A DNA stretch of 64,000 bases from Oricola cellulosilytica (GTDB lineage: Bacteria > Pseudomonadota > Alphaproteobacteria > Rhizobiales > Rhizobiaceae). The notes under the pieces were generated by a model. That model saw nothing but the letters and a program-made list of their open reading frames with translations. It had not been told where the DNA came from and did no database searches. The position numbers and the translations under genes are program-made. Below, piece after piece: positions 1 through 9,358 of the stretch (its first letter is position 1; each line of letters opens with the position of its first letter). Location: contig NZ_JAINFK010000002.1 of assembly GCF_019966575.1 (NCBI RefSeq), positions 310,001 through 374,000 of the forward strand, read 5' to 3'.

Positions 1-130
1 GCACCTTGTGCGTGACGATGGAAACCTTTGAACCGACAAGCCGGTTGACGAGCGTCGACTTGCCGGCATTCGGCGCGCCGATCATGGCAACGAAGCCGGA
101 GCGTGTCTTTCTCTCGCTCGTCTCACTCAT
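1..130 (-). CDS. era: GTPase Era, N-terminal part (cut by window edge)
   Basis: Only the first 43 codons are present; the gene runs off the left edge. Era is a Ras-like GTPase that binds 16S rRNA and helps mature the 30S subunit. The visible N-terminus carries the P-loop GAPNAGKS followed by [14 protein letters not shown], which is typical of Era. The start ATG (128-130) overlaps the 3' end of rnc, whose stop is at 123-125, so the two are translationally coupled. The order rnc-era is widely conserved in bacteria. Nothing can be said of the KH domain because it lies outside the window. Confidence 0.9.
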   Translation of the reverse strand, partial: MSETSERKTRSGFVAMIGAPNAGKSTLVNRLVGSKVSIVTHKV

Positions 131-839
131 CGCCGCGCACCTCTTCACGGGCGAGCAGTCCGGTTGCGGCCGCCTGTTCGGCGGCACGCTTCGAGCGGCC
201 CTGCGCCTTCACCGGATCGAGATCTCCGACAGTGACCGAAACCGTAAACACCGGATCGTGGTCGGGACCGGTCCGCGAGAGGATCGAGTATTCCGGCGTC
301 ACGCCGTGCACGCTGTGCGCCCATTCCTGGAGTTCCGTCTTGGCGTCCCGCCTCGCCGCCTCCGCATGCGCCGCACGCTCGCTCCAGTAGCGCTCGATGA
401 ACGGGCGAACCGCCTCCAGTCCGCCGTCGAGATAAAGCGCGGCGATCAGCGACTCGACCACATCGGCCTGCAGGTTCTTGCGATGGGTCTTGCGCAGCCG
501 CTGCACGTCGGAGCCCGTCCGGATGAAATCCTGGAGCGACAATTCCTCCGCCACCTCGGCCAGCGTGTCTGCGTTGACGAGCTGGTTCAGCCGAACCGAC
601 AACTCGCCCTCGGCGGCGTTCTGGAACTGCGAGAACAGGAGCTCGGCAATGCACAGTCCGAGAACGCGATCGCCCAAGAATTCGAGACGTTCGTAATTGC
701 GGCCGTCGCGGCTGCGGGCGCTGGAGTGCGTCAGCGCCCGGTCGAGCCGCTTCGGATCGCGAAACCGGTGGCCGGTTTTCTCTTCCAGTTCCTGGAGTGC
801 CGCAGGCACCACGCTTGGCTTGACGGCCCTTCTCGTCAT
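123..839 (-). CDS. rnc: Ribonuclease III
   Basis: This 238-residue protein is a double-strand-specific endoribonuclease that processes rRNA precursors and structured mRNAs. The family signature [13 protein letters not shown], with its catalytic acidic residues, lies near residue 55. A second acidic motif, [12 protein letters not shown], lies near residue 130. A C-terminal dsRNA-binding domain ends around [15 protein letters not shown]. Length is normal for the family. It overlaps lepB by four bases (stop/start overlap at 836-839) and era at its 3' end, so it sits in the middle of the lepB-rnc-era operon. Confidence 0.97.
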   Translation of the reverse strand: MTRRAVKPSVVPAALQELEEKTGHRFRDPKRLDRALTHSSARSRDGRNYERLEFLGDRVLGLCIAELLFSQFQNAAEGELSVRLNQLVNADTLAEVAEELSLQDFIRTGSDVQRLRKTHRKNLQADVVESLIAALYLDGGLEAVRPFIERYWSERAAHAEAARRDAKTELQEWAHSVHGVTPEYSILSRTGPDHDPVFTVSVTVGDLDPVKAQGRSKRAAEQAAATGLLAREEVRGDE

Positions 840-1588
840 TTCGACGCGGACTTGAAGAAGCGGTCGAGCCGCAACTCGGTCGGCCAGCGCCAGATCTCGA
901 GCGGCGAGGCGCCGCCTGCGATCGAGAAGAACACGATGTTGGCGCGTCCGACGAAATTCTCCAGCGGCACGAAGCCGACGCCGAAACGGCTGTCATTGGA
1001 GTTGTCGCGGTTGTCGCCCATCATGAAATAATGGCCCTCGGGTACGGTGAACTCGCGGGTGTTGTCGCCGCTCGTCTGCGGCGACAGGTCGAGGGTCGTG
1101 TATTTGACCCCGTTCGGCAGCGTTTCCTCGTAAACGTCGACGGGCCTGTTCTGTTCGGTAACGTCGACGTCGTCGAGCGCACCCACCAGTTCACGCGGCA
1201 CCGCATCGCCGTTGATGAAAAGCTGCCCGTCGCGCACTTGGATGCGGTCGCCCGGCAGGCCGATGACGCGCTTGATGTAATCGACATTGCTGGTCGGGTG
1301 CTTGAACACTGCAACATCCCCGCGCTCCGGGTTATCCGACCAGATGCGCCCCGAGAACAGATCGGGGGAAAAGGGAATGGAGGCGTTGGAATAGCCGTAT
1401 GCGAATTTCGACACGAACAGATAGTCGCCTTCGAGCAGGGTCGGACGCATCGAGCCGCTCGGGATCGAAAAGGGCTGGAACAAGAGGGTCCGGATGACCA
1501 GCGCAAGCAGCAGTGCCTGCACGATGACCGAGATCAATTCGACAAACGAATTCTGTTTGGTTTCGGTCTTGTCAGCCACGTTGCTCAT
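836..1588 (-). CDS. lepB: Signal peptidase I
   Basis: Type I signal peptidase, an inner-membrane serine protease that removes Sec and Tat signal peptides in the periplasm. The motifs are in the expected order: SGSMRPTLLEGD (catalytic Ser), YIKRVIGLPGD (catalytic Lys) and GDNRDNSNDSR. One N-terminal membrane segment precedes the Ser motif. The open frame extends upstream to 1642, but I chose the ATG at 1588 (MSNVADKT), which follows AGGAA and gives 250 residues, normal for alphaproteobacteria. It lies downstream of acpS and overlaps rnc. Confidence 0.95.
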   Translation of the reverse strand: MSNVADKTETKQNSFVELISVIVQALLLALVIRTLLFQPFSIPSGSMRPTLLEGDYLFVSKFAYGYSNASIPFSPDLFSGRIWSDNPERGDVAVFKHPTSNVDYIKRVIGLPGDRIQVRDGQLFINGDAVPRELVGALDDVDVTEQNRPVDVYEETLPNGVKYTTLDLSPQTSGDNTREFTVPEGHYFMMGDNRDNSNDSRFGVGFVPLENFVGRANIVFFSIAGGASPLEIWRWPTELRLDRFFKSASK

Positions 1589-1681
1589 TTCCTGTCTTTC
1601 GCTTTTTCCGGCGCGCGATCGCGGCTGGTCATAACCGTTCACGGTATGCGCCGCAATTCCCTTGTTTCGAGGGCAGAACTG

Positions 1682-2080
1682 CTAGTCTGGCACGGCCTCG
1701 ATAATGACGAATGCCTGGGCGAGCGGCATGTCGTCGGTGATGGTCAGATGGATCATCGGCTTGTGGCCCGCGGGCATCATGGATGCAAGGCGAACTGCGG
1801 CGCCGCCGGTCAGCTTCATGGTTGGTTTGCCGCCCGGCAGGTTCACAACGCCCATGTCACGCCAGAATACGCCATGGGCCATTCCTGTCCCGAGCGCCTT
1901 CGAACAGGCCTCCTTGGCGGCAAAGCGCTTCGCGTAAGAGGCCGCGCGCATCCTGCGGCGGTCGGACTTCACCCGCTCGATCTCCGTAAAAACGCGATGC
2001 GTGAAGCGCTCGCCAAAGCGTTCCAGCGACTTCTCCACCCGACGAATGTCGATGAGGTCGCTCCCCAAGCCAATGATCAT
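1682..2080 (-). CDS. acpS: Holo-[acyl-carrier-protein] synthase
   Basis: AcpS transfers the 4'-phosphopantetheine arm from CoA to apo-ACP, activating fatty acid synthesis. The protein begins [12 protein letters not shown], the characteristic N-terminal strand with the Mg2+-binding Asp. It also contains the second signature [15 protein letters not shown] (catalytic Glu/Lys region). The ATG at 2080 gives 132 residues, the usual length; the longer upstream frame is a shadow of the neighbouring gene. The start overlaps the stop of the DUF2062 gene (ATGA, 2077-2080), indicating translational coupling. Confidence 0.96.
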   Translation of the reverse strand: MIIGLGSDLIDIRRVEKSLERFGERFTHRVFTEIERVKSDRRRMRAASYAKRFAAKEACSKALGTGMAHGVFWRDMGVVNLPGGKPTMKLTGGAAVRLASMMPAGHKPMIHLTITDDMPLAQAFVIIEAVPD

Positions 2081-2685
2081 GCATTGAGCTCCGGCTTGCC
2101 AGTAACCGACTGGCCGGAAGCTGCCTGCCGGCGCTGGGACTGGCTGGCCGCAAGCCGGTGTGTGCGGCGGTTCTGGAAGGCGGCCACGGTGAACCGCGTC
2201 AAGATGTAAAGGACGACCGCGACGGCAAGCCCCAACGGGACCCCGCCTACCACCATCGGTTTGAGCAACGGATCCCAGAGAGCCATGATCTCCCCATGTT
2301 GCCAAAGCGAACCCAGCTTGGCCGGCGCAACCTCGGCGGTTTCTTCACCCAGGCCGAGAATCGCCGTGCCGGTGCCCAGTGTAGCGGCCCAGATCGCCGG
2401 GAAGGTCAGAGGATTGCCGATCGCGGTGCCGAGCGCGGCAGCCAGCATGTTTCCGGCGAGCAGCCAGGCGAGTACGAAAGCGAGAAGGAAGTGAAAGCCC
2501 ATGAATGGCGTGAAGGATGCGAATGCGCCCGCTGCCACCCCGGCAGCGATCGCGTGCGGGGTCGCCTTGAGGCGCAGCACACGCTTCCAGTAGTAGCGGA
2601 AAGAGCGCAGGTAGTTGCGACGGGGCATCAGCCACACGCGGAACCGTCCCCGCCAGTTTTCCCTGTTTCTGCGCTTAAAGATCAT
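2077..2685 (-). CDS. DUF2062 membrane protein
   Basis: A roughly 202-residue inner-membrane protein of the DUF2062 family, whose biochemical role is unknown. It has a basic N-terminus ([13 protein letters not shown]), then the family core [20 protein letters not shown], then two or three hydrophobic segments ending near residue 170. The motif GNPLTFP is also typical. The ATG at 2685 follows GGTGAG; a TTG at 2700 is an alternative start. It is fixed between pyrE and acpS, as in other Hyphomicrobiales, and overlaps acpS by four bases. Membership is clear, function is not. Confidence 0.85.
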   Translation of the reverse strand: MIFKRRNRENWRGRFRVWLMPRRNYLRSFRYYWKRVLRLKATPHAIAAGVAAGAFASFTPFMGFHFLLAFVLAWLLAGNMLAAALGTAIGNPLTFPAIWAATLGTGTAILGLGEETAEVAPAKLGSLWQHGEIMALWDPLLKPMVVGGVPLGLAVAVVLYILTRFTVAAFQNRRTHRLAASQSQRRQAASGQSVTGKPELNA

Positions 2686-2792
2686 TCGGGGCTCACCCAA
2701 TCATCGCCATGAGGCGTCTTCGCCGCCAAGCCGACAGACCGTATTCGGTACAAATAATGAGGCGGAACTTGCGCATCAAGGCGCGCCAATGG

Positions 2793-3371
2793 CTAAAGGT
2801 TCCGACTTCCCGGTTTCACCGCCGGAATGGCGGCCAATTCCGGCGGCAGTTGATCCGCTGGATATGCCGGAACGGCATATTGCGCAAGCGCGATCAACGG
2901 CACGCCGACATCGGCAGCCCCCGCCGACCGATCGATCAGACATCCGGCTGCCAGCACGTTCGCTCCGATCTCCCGCAGGCTCTCGACGGTTTCGCGGATC
3001 GAAAGGCCGGTTGTGACGATATCCTCGATAATGACCACGCGCGCGCCCTCCTCGATTTCGAAGCGCCGCAGCTTGAACTTCCCATCTTCGCGCTCGACCC
3101 AGATGGCCGGTGCCCCGAGGTGCCGCGAGGTTTCATAGGCAGGAATGATCCCGCCAACTGCCGGCCCGACGACATAATCGATCCGGTCAAGCCCGGAGGC
3201 TCTGATCTTCTCGGCCAGGGCGCTGCACAAGGTCTCCGTCTTGTCCGGGTGCATGAAGACACGCGCCTTCTGCAGGAACATCGGGCTGCGCAGGCCGGAT
3301 GTCAAAATGAAATGCCCGTGCATTATGGCGCCCGCACTTTCGAATACCGCCAAAACCTCTTCGGTCTTCAT
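2793..3371 (-). CDS. pyrE: Orotate phosphoribosyltransferase
   Basis: PyrE makes orotidine 5'-phosphate from orotate and PRPP in pyrimidine biosynthesis. The PRPP-binding loop [14 protein letters not shown] is near residue 115, and [15 protein letters not shown] is near residue 75. The ATG at 3371 follows GAGGGAAATTG and gives 192 residues, the usual size for the alphaproteobacterial type. The longer frame starting at 3479 runs into rsh and is not credible. The gene lies directly downstream of rsh, linking nucleotide supply with stringent control in one transcription unit. Confidence 0.95.
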   Translation of the reverse strand: MKTEEVLAVFESAGAIMHGHFILTSGLRSPMFLQKARVFMHPDKTETLCSALAEKIRASGLDRIDYVVGPAVGGIIPAYETSRHLGAPAIWVEREDGKFKLRRFEIEEGARVVIIEDIVTTGLSIRETVESLREIGANVLAAGCLIDRSAGAADVGVPLIALAQYAVPAYPADQLPPELAAIPAVKPGSRNL

Positions 3372-3394
3372 CAATTTCCCTCTTTGTGCCGGTG

Positions 3395-5641
3395 TCAGCC
3401 GCTCGCCCGCTCCACCGTGCTGACGGCGCTGGTATCTCGAAGTCGCGCGATCACACCGTTCAGATGTTTCAGATCCCAAACTTCGAGGTCGAATATCATC
3501 TCGGTAAAATCAGGTGCAGTTCGTACCATCGAAAGCGTATGGATATTGGCGTCCATCTCTCCGATGATCTTGGCGATCTCGGCGAGAGAGCCGGGTGCGT
3601 TGATGGCGCTGACGACGACTTGCGCGGAAAATCGCCGACGGTCGGCGCCGCCGAGATCCCAGCGCACGTCGATCCAGCGTTCAGGCTGGTCGTCATAGGC
3701 GGCCAGCGCCGGAGACTGGATAGGATAAATCGTTATTCCTTTGCCCGGTGTCGAAATGCCGATAATGCGGTCTCCGGGCACGGCCCCTTCCGGTGAAAAC
3801 CGGACTGCCATTTCACTTGCCGCGCCGCGAATCGGGACAGCCTGCTTAATGGCTTCGTGGGTGGCGGCATGGCCGTCCTCGCCGGGTATCCGGAACATCA
3901 TTCCTGTTGCATTGGTGAGATTGAACCAACCGTCGCCCTCGACTCCGCCATCCGGAATTGTGGTCGTTCGTGTCTCCTGATAGTCAGGGAACACCGCACG
4001 TACGACGTCATCCGACGGGATTTCGCCCCGTCCAACCGCAGCAAGCACGTCCTCGATCTCCTTGAAACCCAGCCGTTTGACGCCCTGCTTGAGAACGGTG
4101 CGGGAGAACTCCTTGCCGGCCCGTTCGAATGCACGCTCGAGAATGCGATGGCCGAGTCCCGCATATTGCTTGCGCACCGCCATGCGTGAGGCGCGCCTGA
4201 TTGCCGAGCGCGCCTTGCCCGTCACCACAACATGCTCCCAGGCTGCCGGCGGCGTCTGCGCGTTCGACCGGACGATATCGACTTCGTCGCCGTTCTGCAG
4301 ACGGGTGACGAGGGGCATGATGCGGCCGTTGATCTTCGCGCCGACGCAGGAATTGCCGATGTCCGTGTGCACAGCATAGGCGAAATCGACCGGCGTCGCG
4401 CCACGCGGAAGTGCAATCAGCCGCCCCTTCGGGGTGAAGCAGAACACCTGATCCTGAAACAGTTCGAGCTTGGTGTTCTCGAGAAACTCTTCCGGATTGT
4501 CTCCTTCGCCGAGGGACTCGATGGTATGCCGCAGCCAGGCATACGCATTCGAATCCTTCGACATGGCGAAATCCACCTCGCGACCGTTACCCTTGGCACC
4601 TGCCGCCGCGAGATCCTTGTAGATCGCGTGAGCTGCGACGCCGTATTCGGCAACATTGTGCATTTCGTGCGTCCGGATTTGCAGTTCCACGCGCTGCTTG
4701 GACGGTCCGACGATTGTGGTGTGGATCGAGCGATAGTCGTTCTGTTTCGGGGTCGAGATGTAATCCTTGAACCGGCCCGGAACCATGTTCCATTTACGAT
4801 GGACAACGCCGAGCGCCCTGTAGCAGGCGTCGACATTGTCCACGAGAATCCGAAATCCGAACACATCAGACAGTTGCTCGAAGGACAGGGCCTTGGATTC
4901 CATCTTGCGGAACACCGACCACGGCTTCTTCTGGCGGCTGTTTACCTTTGCTTCGACACCGTTTTCCGCAAGCAGAGCTTCGAGCGTCTCGGTGATCTCG
5001 CTCAACGTTTGCCGGTTGTACTCGCCGAGCTCGGTCAGACGGTCGGTAATTGTGCGGTAGGCTTCCGGATTGATATGGCGGAAGGCCAACTCCTCCAGTT
5101 CTTCGCGCATGTCCTGCATGCCCATGCGGCCGGCAAGCGGCGCATAGATTTCCATCGTCTCCTCGGCGATCCGTGCGCGCTTCTCTGGGGGAACGAAATC
5201 GAGTGTGCGCATATTGTGGAGCCGGTCGGCCAGCTTGACCAGCAACACACGCACATCGTCGGCGATCGCCAGGAGAAGCTTGCGCAGATTTTCTGCTTGG
5301 GCAGCGCGTTTCGAGACGAGATCGAGTTTTTTCAGCTTCGTCAGCCCGTCGACGAGACGGGCGATATCTTCGCCGAACAGATCCTCGATTTCGTGACGTG
5401 TGGCGCTGGTATCCTCGATCGTGTCGTGAAGGAGCGCGACGGCGACGGTGCTTTCGTCGAGGTGCATTTCAGTCAGGATCGCCGCGACCTCAAGCGGGTG
5501 GGAGAAATACGGGTCGCCCGACGCGCGCGTCTGGCCGCCATGCTTTTGCATGGCGTAGACATACGCCTTGTTCAGCAGTGTTTCGTTCACCTCGGGCTTG
5601 TAGCGCTGGATGCGCTCGACAAGCTCGTACTGACGCATCAT
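3395..5641 (-). CDS. rsh: Bifunctional (p)ppGpp synthetase/hydrolase
   Basis: A 748-residue Rel/SpoT homologue, the single long RSH enzyme that makes and degrades the alarmone (p)ppGpp in Hyphomicrobiales. Domains in order are an HD hydrolase (HPLEVAAIL near residue 50, LLHDTIEDT near residue 73), a synthetase ([17 protein letters not shown] near residue 290), TGS ([19 protein letters not shown] near residue 400) and a C-terminal ACT domain ([16 protein letters not shown]). Both active sites look intact. It follows rpoZ but a strong hairpin lies between them. The first two codons are both Met (5641 and 5638), so the exact start is uncertain by one residue. Confidence 0.97.
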   Translation of the reverse strand: MMRQYELVERIQRYKPEVNETLLNKAYVYAMQKHGGQTRASGDPYFSHPLEVAAILTEMHLDESTVAVALLHDTIEDTSATRHEIEDLFGEDIARLVDGLTKLKKLDLVSKRAAQAENLRKLLLAIADDVRVLLVKLADRLHNMRTLDFVPPEKRARIAEETMEIYAPLAGRMGMQDMREELEELAFRHINPEAYRTITDRLTELGEYNRQTLSEITETLEALLAENGVEAKVNSRQKKPWSVFRKMESKALSFEQLSDVFGFRILVDNVDACYRALGVVHRKWNMVPGRFKDYISTPKQNDYRSIHTTIVGPSKQRVELQIRTHEMHNVAEYGVAAHAIYKDLAAAGAKGNGREVDFAMSKDSNAYAWLRHTIESLGEGDNPEEFLENTKLELFQDQVFCFTPKGRLIALPRGATPVDFAYAVHTDIGNSCVGAKINGRIMPLVTRLQNGDEVDIVRSNAQTPPAAWEHVVVTGKARSAIRRASRMAVRKQYAGLGHRILERAFERAGKEFSRTVLKQGVKRLGFKEIEDVLAAVGRGEIPSDDVVRAVFPDYQETRTTTIPDGGVEGDGWFNLTNATGMMFRIPGEDGHAATHEAIKQAVPIRGAASEMAVRFSPEGAVPGDRIIGISTPGKGITIYPIQSPALAAYDDQPERWIDVRWDLGGADRRRFSAQVVVSAINAPGSLAEIAKIIGEMDANIHTLSMVRTAPDFTEMIFDLEVWDLKHLNGVIARLRDTSAVSTVERASG

Positions 5642-5665
5642 GGACGGAACGGCCTTCTGATCTCA

Positions 5666-5701
5666 ACAAAAAACGCGCGGACGGGACCGGCCGCGCGTTT
5701 T
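5666..5701 (-). terminator. Rho-independent terminator between rpoZ and rsh
   Basis: An 11-bp perfect stem (5670-5680 pairing with 5691-5701, core CGCGCGG/CCGCGCG) has a 10-base loop. On the minus strand it is followed by a run of T (TTTTTTG). It lies 44 bases after the rpoZ stop and should limit readthrough from rpoZ into rsh, suggesting rsh has its own promoter or receives only partial readthrough. Confidence 0.75.
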
Positions 5702-5744
5702 AACATAAGTGCATCACGAGTGGCTATGAAGGCCGTTCCTCGCG

Positions 5745-6116
5745 TCAGAGATCGTCGGATTTCTCCGGCGGGACGAGCCCCTCGATACCTGCAAGCAGTT
5801 CTTCTTCCGACATGCTGTCGAATGTGAGAGCTTCGGGGGCGTCTTCCCCTTCCGCAGCATCGGCGAAATTTTCTTCCGGCTCGTCCACTTCGACATGCTT
5901 CTGCAGCGAATGGATGAGGTCTTCCTTCAGGTCGCCTGGAGAAAGGGTTTGATCGGCGATTTCGCGCAGCGCCACGACCGGGTTCTTGTCGTTGTCGCGA
6001 TCAATGGTGATCTGCGCGCCCTGCGACACCTGTCTTGCCCGATGAGCGGCCAGGAGAACCAGATCGAAACGGTTCTCTACCTTGTCGATACAATCTTCGA
6101 CGGTAACGCGTGCCAT
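5745..6116 (-). CDS. rpoZ: RNA polymerase omega subunit
   Basis: Omega helps assemble RNA polymerase and, in many bacteria, forms part of a ppGpp binding site. The protein begins [20 protein letters not shown] and continues [14 protein letters not shown], the conserved omega core. The remainder is a variable acidic tail. Length is 123 residues, with GGAAC upstream of the ATG. Placement next to rsh is standard in alphaproteobacteria. Confidence 0.95.
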   Translation of the reverse strand: MARVTVEDCIDKVENRFDLVLLAAHRARQVSQGAQITIDRDNDKNPVVALREIADQTLSPGDLKEDLIHSLQKHVEVDEPEENFADAAEGEDAPEALTFDSMSEEELLAGIEGLVPPEKSDDL

Positions 6117-6366
6117 GTGCGTTCCTTTACTTCAAACTGTGCGGAGTGGTCATCCATACGGATGTCTGAGCGCGCTATAGCCTTTTCGCAGGCGAAGCGC
6201 AACTCGATGAACCTCGTCCATACGCCCCATCATGGCTGAAAGAAGGCCTCGCGACATAAATATGCCGGTATTTCATGGCGTCACAAAGAAAGACGATTTG
6301 ATTTTGAAGTGAACCTGCCCCTCAGCGTCGGGCGCAGCTTTTTTAGGATTTACTCGACGAGGCATA

Positions 6367-6954
6367 ATGATGTTTGATTCCCGCGAGAAGATTGCACTCT
6401 TTATCGACGGTGCGAATCTTTATGCCGCGGCCAAGTCTCTCGGCTTTGACATTGATTACCGAAAGCTTCTGACGGCCTTCCACTCACGCGGATATCTGCT
6501 GCGCGCCTATTATTACACCGCGCTTGTCGAGGATCAGGAATATTCCTCGATCCGTCCCCTCATCGACTGGCTGGATTACAACGGATACAAGGTGGTGACC
6601 AAGCCTGCAAAAGAGTTCACCGACTCGATGGGCCGGCGAAAAATCAAGGGCAACATGGACATCGAGCTGACGATTGACGCCATGGAGCTTTCCGAAGAGG
6701 TCGACCATTCGGTGATCTTTTCCGGTGATGGCGATTTCCGGTCACTGGTCGAGGCGCTGCAACGACGGGGCAAGAAGGTTAGCGTTGTTTCCACCCTCGC
6801 GACCCAGCCGCCGATGATTGCCGACGACCTTCGCCGGCAGGCCGACCATTTTATCGATCTGAAGTCGCTCAAGGAAGAGATCGGCCGCGACCCATCGGAA
6901 CGTCCCGCGCCGCGCGCGGCCGTCGAAGCGGACGAAGAAGATGACGACTACTGA
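6367..6954 (+). CDS. NYN domain (LabA/DUF88-like) putative ribonuclease
   Basis: A 195-residue protein of the NYN/PIN-like nuclease family. Acidic residues that would bind metal are visible in ALFIDGANLYAAAKSLGF (residues 10-27), KGNMDIELTIDAMEL (near residue 95) and VIFSGDGDFRSLVEAL (near residue 118). The C-terminus is acidic and unstructured (DEEDDDY). It is divergent from rpoZ and 55 bases upstream of the uracil-DNA glycosylase gene, so those two may be cotranscribed. Family assignment is firm; the RNA target is unknown. Two consecutive ATG codons open the frame. Confidence 0.88.
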   Translation: MMFDSREKIALFIDGANLYAAAKSLGFDIDYRKLLTAFHSRGYLLRAYYYTALVEDQEYSSIRPLIDWLDYNGYKVVTKPAKEFTDSMGRRKIKGNMDIELTIDAMELSEEVDHSVIFSGDGDFRSLVEALQRRGKKVSVVSTLATQPPMIADDLRRQADHFIDLKSLKEEIGRDPSERPAPRAAVEADEEDDDY

Positions 6955-7008
6955 GGCCGGCGGCCGGGACCCGGATGATCCTGCGGTCAGTCTTCGACGG
7001 TCCTGACC

Positions 7009-7695
7009 GTGCGCATTCCGGAAATACCGGGTGAACCGCCGCGCGATTGCGCCTTGTGCCCCCGCCTGCACGATTTTATCTCCGGCTGGCGCGCGCGCGA
7101 GCCGCGCTGGCACAACGCGCCGGTGCCGACATGGCTGCCGCCCGGCGGCGCCGGGGAGGTCGAGCTTCTGATCGCGGGCCTCGCTCCCGGATTGCGCGGT
7201 GCCAACCGCACCGGGCGTCCGTTCACCGGCGACTTTGCCGGTGACCTTTTATACGCGACGCTCGGAAAGTTCGGCTTCACGCGCGGCGCATTCCAATCGT
7301 GGCCCGATGACGGGCTCGAACTTTCGGGCGCCGCGATCACCAATGCGGTGCGGTGCGTTCCGCCCGGAAACAAGCCAACGGCGGCCGAGGTCAACACCTG
7401 CCGTACGTTTCTGAAGTCCACCATCGACAGGTTCGATAATTTGCGGGTGATCGTCACGCTCGGCAAGATTGCTCACGATTCGACCGTTCGCGCGTTTCAG
7501 GAACGGGTGGCGGCGCATCCGTTTAAACACGGCGCCGCTACCCAGATCGCCGGCGTTCACATCGTTTCGAGTTATCACTGCTCTCGCTACAACACCAACA
7601 CCGGCGTGCTGACCCCGGAGATGTTCGAGGACGTCTTTCGGAATGTCCGCAAGCTGGTTCGCGCCCGACCCCCCTGCAGGCCATTCCCGTCGTAG
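7009..7695 (+). CDS. Uracil-DNA glycosylase, family 5 (UDGb-like)
   Basis: A base-excision repair enzyme that removes uracil, and in this family also other deaminated bases, from DNA. Four cysteines that would hold a 4Fe-4S cluster are visible: C14 and C17 (DCALCPR), C116 and C131. Motif A is GLAPGLRGANRTGRPFTGD (residues 57-75); the catalytic Asp of families 1 and 4 is absent, as expected for UDGb. The C-terminal motif is SSYHCSRYN. The start is GTG at 7009. It lies downstream of the NYN gene on the same strand. Confidence 0.85.
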   Translation: MRIPEIPGEPPRDCALCPRLHDFISGWRAREPRWHNAPVPTWLPPGGAGEVELLIAGLAPGLRGANRTGRPFTGDFAGDLLYATLGKFGFTRGAFQSWPDDGLELSGAAITNAVRCVPPGNKPTAAEVNTCRTFLKSTIDRFDNLRVIVTLGKIAHDSTVRAFQERVAAHPFKHGAATQIAGVHIVSSYHCSRYNTNTGVLTPEMFEDVFRNVRKLVRARPPCRPFPS

Positions 7696-7760
7696 CCGTG
7701 CCGCTTGCGTCCCTGGCAGGAACCGGTCGGGGTCTCACGTGCCCCGATGGCTGCCGACCC

Positions 7761-8240
7761 TTAGCCCCGGTCGCGTAGAATCCTCGCTTTTTCGCGGTTC
7801 CAGTCGCGCTTCTTGGCGGTTTCGCGCTTGTCATGAAGCTTCTTGCCCTTGGCAATCGCCACTTCCAGTTTGGCGCGGCCGCGGTCGTTGAAATAGAGGC
7901 GCAATGGCACAAGCGTCATGCCTTCACGGTCCGACGCCTGCGCCATTCTGGCCATCTCGCGCTTGTGCAGCAAAAGCTTGCGGCGGCGGCGCGGCTCGTG
8001 GTTGAAGCGGTTGGCCTCAAGATATTCAGGGATGTGCGAGTTGATCAGCCAAATCTCGCCCCCCTCCTCCGACACATAGCTTTCCGCGATATTTGCCTCG
8101 CCGTTGCGCAAGGCCTTCACTTCGGTGCCCTGGAGCACAATGCCGGCCTCGGTCGTATCGACGATCTCGTAGTTGAATCGCGCCTTGCGATTGTCTGCGA
8201 TCACCTTGCGGGCCGCGTCCTTCTTGGTGCTTTTTGCCAT
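7761..8240 (-). CDS. smpB: SsrA-binding protein SmpB
   Basis: SmpB binds tmRNA and delivers it to stalled ribosomes for trans-translation. The 159-residue protein shows the hallmark [18 protein letters not shown] (near residue 30), the family pattern [13 protein letters not shown], and a basic C-terminal tail ([16 protein letters not shown]) that acts in the mRNA channel. It follows dapA by 25 bases on the minus strand and is probably cotranscribed with it. No tmRNA gene was recognised nearby. Confidence 0.96.
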   Translation of the reverse strand: MAKSTKKDAARKVIADNRKARFNYEIVDTTEAGIVLQGTEVKALRNGEANIAESYVSEEGGEIWLINSHIPEYLEANRFNHEPRRRRKLLLHKREMARMAQASDREGMTLVPLRLYFNDRGRAKLEVAIAKGKKLHDKRETAKKRDWNREKARILRDRG

Positions 8241-8265
8241 AGCCGAAAGGTGGGCGCGGGCCCTC

Positions 8266-9162
8266 TCAGTTCAAGAGACCGGCGTGGCGCATCGCGCCAT
8301 CGATGGCCGCGGCCGTCGAATCCTCGACCGGAACCATCGGCGAGCGCAGCCTGTTCTTGATCCGCCCGAGCTTGGCCAGAGCGTATTTCGCCCCGGAGAC
8401 GCCGGCCTCCATGAACAGCGCCTTGTGAAGCGGCATCAGGCGATCCTGGTATTCGAGCGCCTTGGCGAAGTTCCCGGCGAGGCATGCTTCCTGGAATTCA
8501 GCGCAAAGCCTCGGCGCCACATTGGAGGTGACCGAAATCGCGCCCACGCCGCCATGTGCATTGAAGCCCAGCGCACTTGCATCCTCGCCCGAGAGCTGGA
8601 CGTATCCCGTTCCGCAACTCATGCGCTGTTCTGAGACCCGCTCGACCTTCCCCGTCGCGTCCTTGACGCCCCAGACATTCGGGAAGTCGGCGGTCAGGCG
8701 GCCCATCGTGGATGGCACCATGTCTATGATGGAGCGGCCGGGAATATTGTAGATGATCAGCGGGATCTCGATTGCCTGGGCAACCGCCGCGAAGTGTTCG
8801 TAAAGTCCGCGCTGGTTGGGCTTGTTGTAATAGGGCGTCACGACCAGAACGGCGTCGGCCCCTGCCTTCTCGGCATGCGCGGCGAGATCCACCGCCTCGG
8901 CCGTGTTGTTCGAGCCCGCACCCGCAATGACCGGTACACGGCCTTCCGCCGCCTCGATACAGATTTCAATCACGCGCTTGTGCTCGTCGTGAGTCAGCGT
9001 GGGTGATTCCCCGGTCGTGCCAACAGGCACCAGCCCCTTCGTTCCCTCCGCGATCTGCCAGTCGACAAAGGCTCGAAACGCCTTTTCATCGAGCGCTCCC
9101 GTCATGTCGAACGGGGTAACGAGCGCGGTCATAGAGCCGCGAAGCGCCGAACGTTCAACCAT
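8266..9162 (-). CDS. dapA: 4-hydroxy-tetrahydrodipicolinate synthase
   Basis: DapA condenses pyruvate with aspartate semialdehyde in lysine and diaminopimelate synthesis. It has [11 protein letters not shown] at the N-terminus, [15 protein letters not shown] (near residue 45), the catalytic Tyr in YNIPGRS, and the Schiff-base Lys in WGVKDATG. The ATG at 9162 follows GGAGTG and gives 298 residues, the normal size; the extended frame starting at 9249 has no family support. It is located upstream of smpB on the same strand. Confidence 0.95.
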   Translation of the reverse strand: MVERSALRGSMTALVTPFDMTGALDEKAFRAFVDWQIAEGTKGLVPVGTTGESPTLTHDEHKRVIEICIEAAEGRVPVIAGAGSNNTAEAVDLAAHAEKAGADAVLVVTPYYNKPNQRGLYEHFAAVAQAIEIPLIIYNIPGRSIIDMVPSTMGRLTADFPNVWGVKDATGKVERVSEQRMSCGTGYVQLSGEDASALGFNAHGGVGAISVTSNVAPRLCAEFQEACLAGNFAKALEYQDRLMPLHKALFMEAGVSGAKYALAKLGRIKNRLRSPMVPVEDSTAAAIDGAMRHAGLLN

Positions 9163-9358
9163 GGAAAAGCACTCCCGAGTAAGATGTGCGCGCCGTGAGG
9201 CGCGCCGATACGTCTGAAATTCGGCGCACCATAGTCGGGGGTCCCCCACGCCGCAAGCGCGGAGACGCCGCCGGGCATAATGCGATTTACGCCTTCTTCA
9301 TCGCGTGTGCCCACACTCTGCCCGAATGACGCCACGAGTGGCAGGTATCGCGACGGGC

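Noticed and set aside
1031-2209. A 392-codon frame antisense to lepB and acpS
   Set aside because: Spans two well-supported genes on the other strand and the gap between them; shadow of codon bias.
4232-5827. A 531-codon open frame antisense to rsh
   Set aside because: Covers rsh completely, has no start signal and no recognisable motif.
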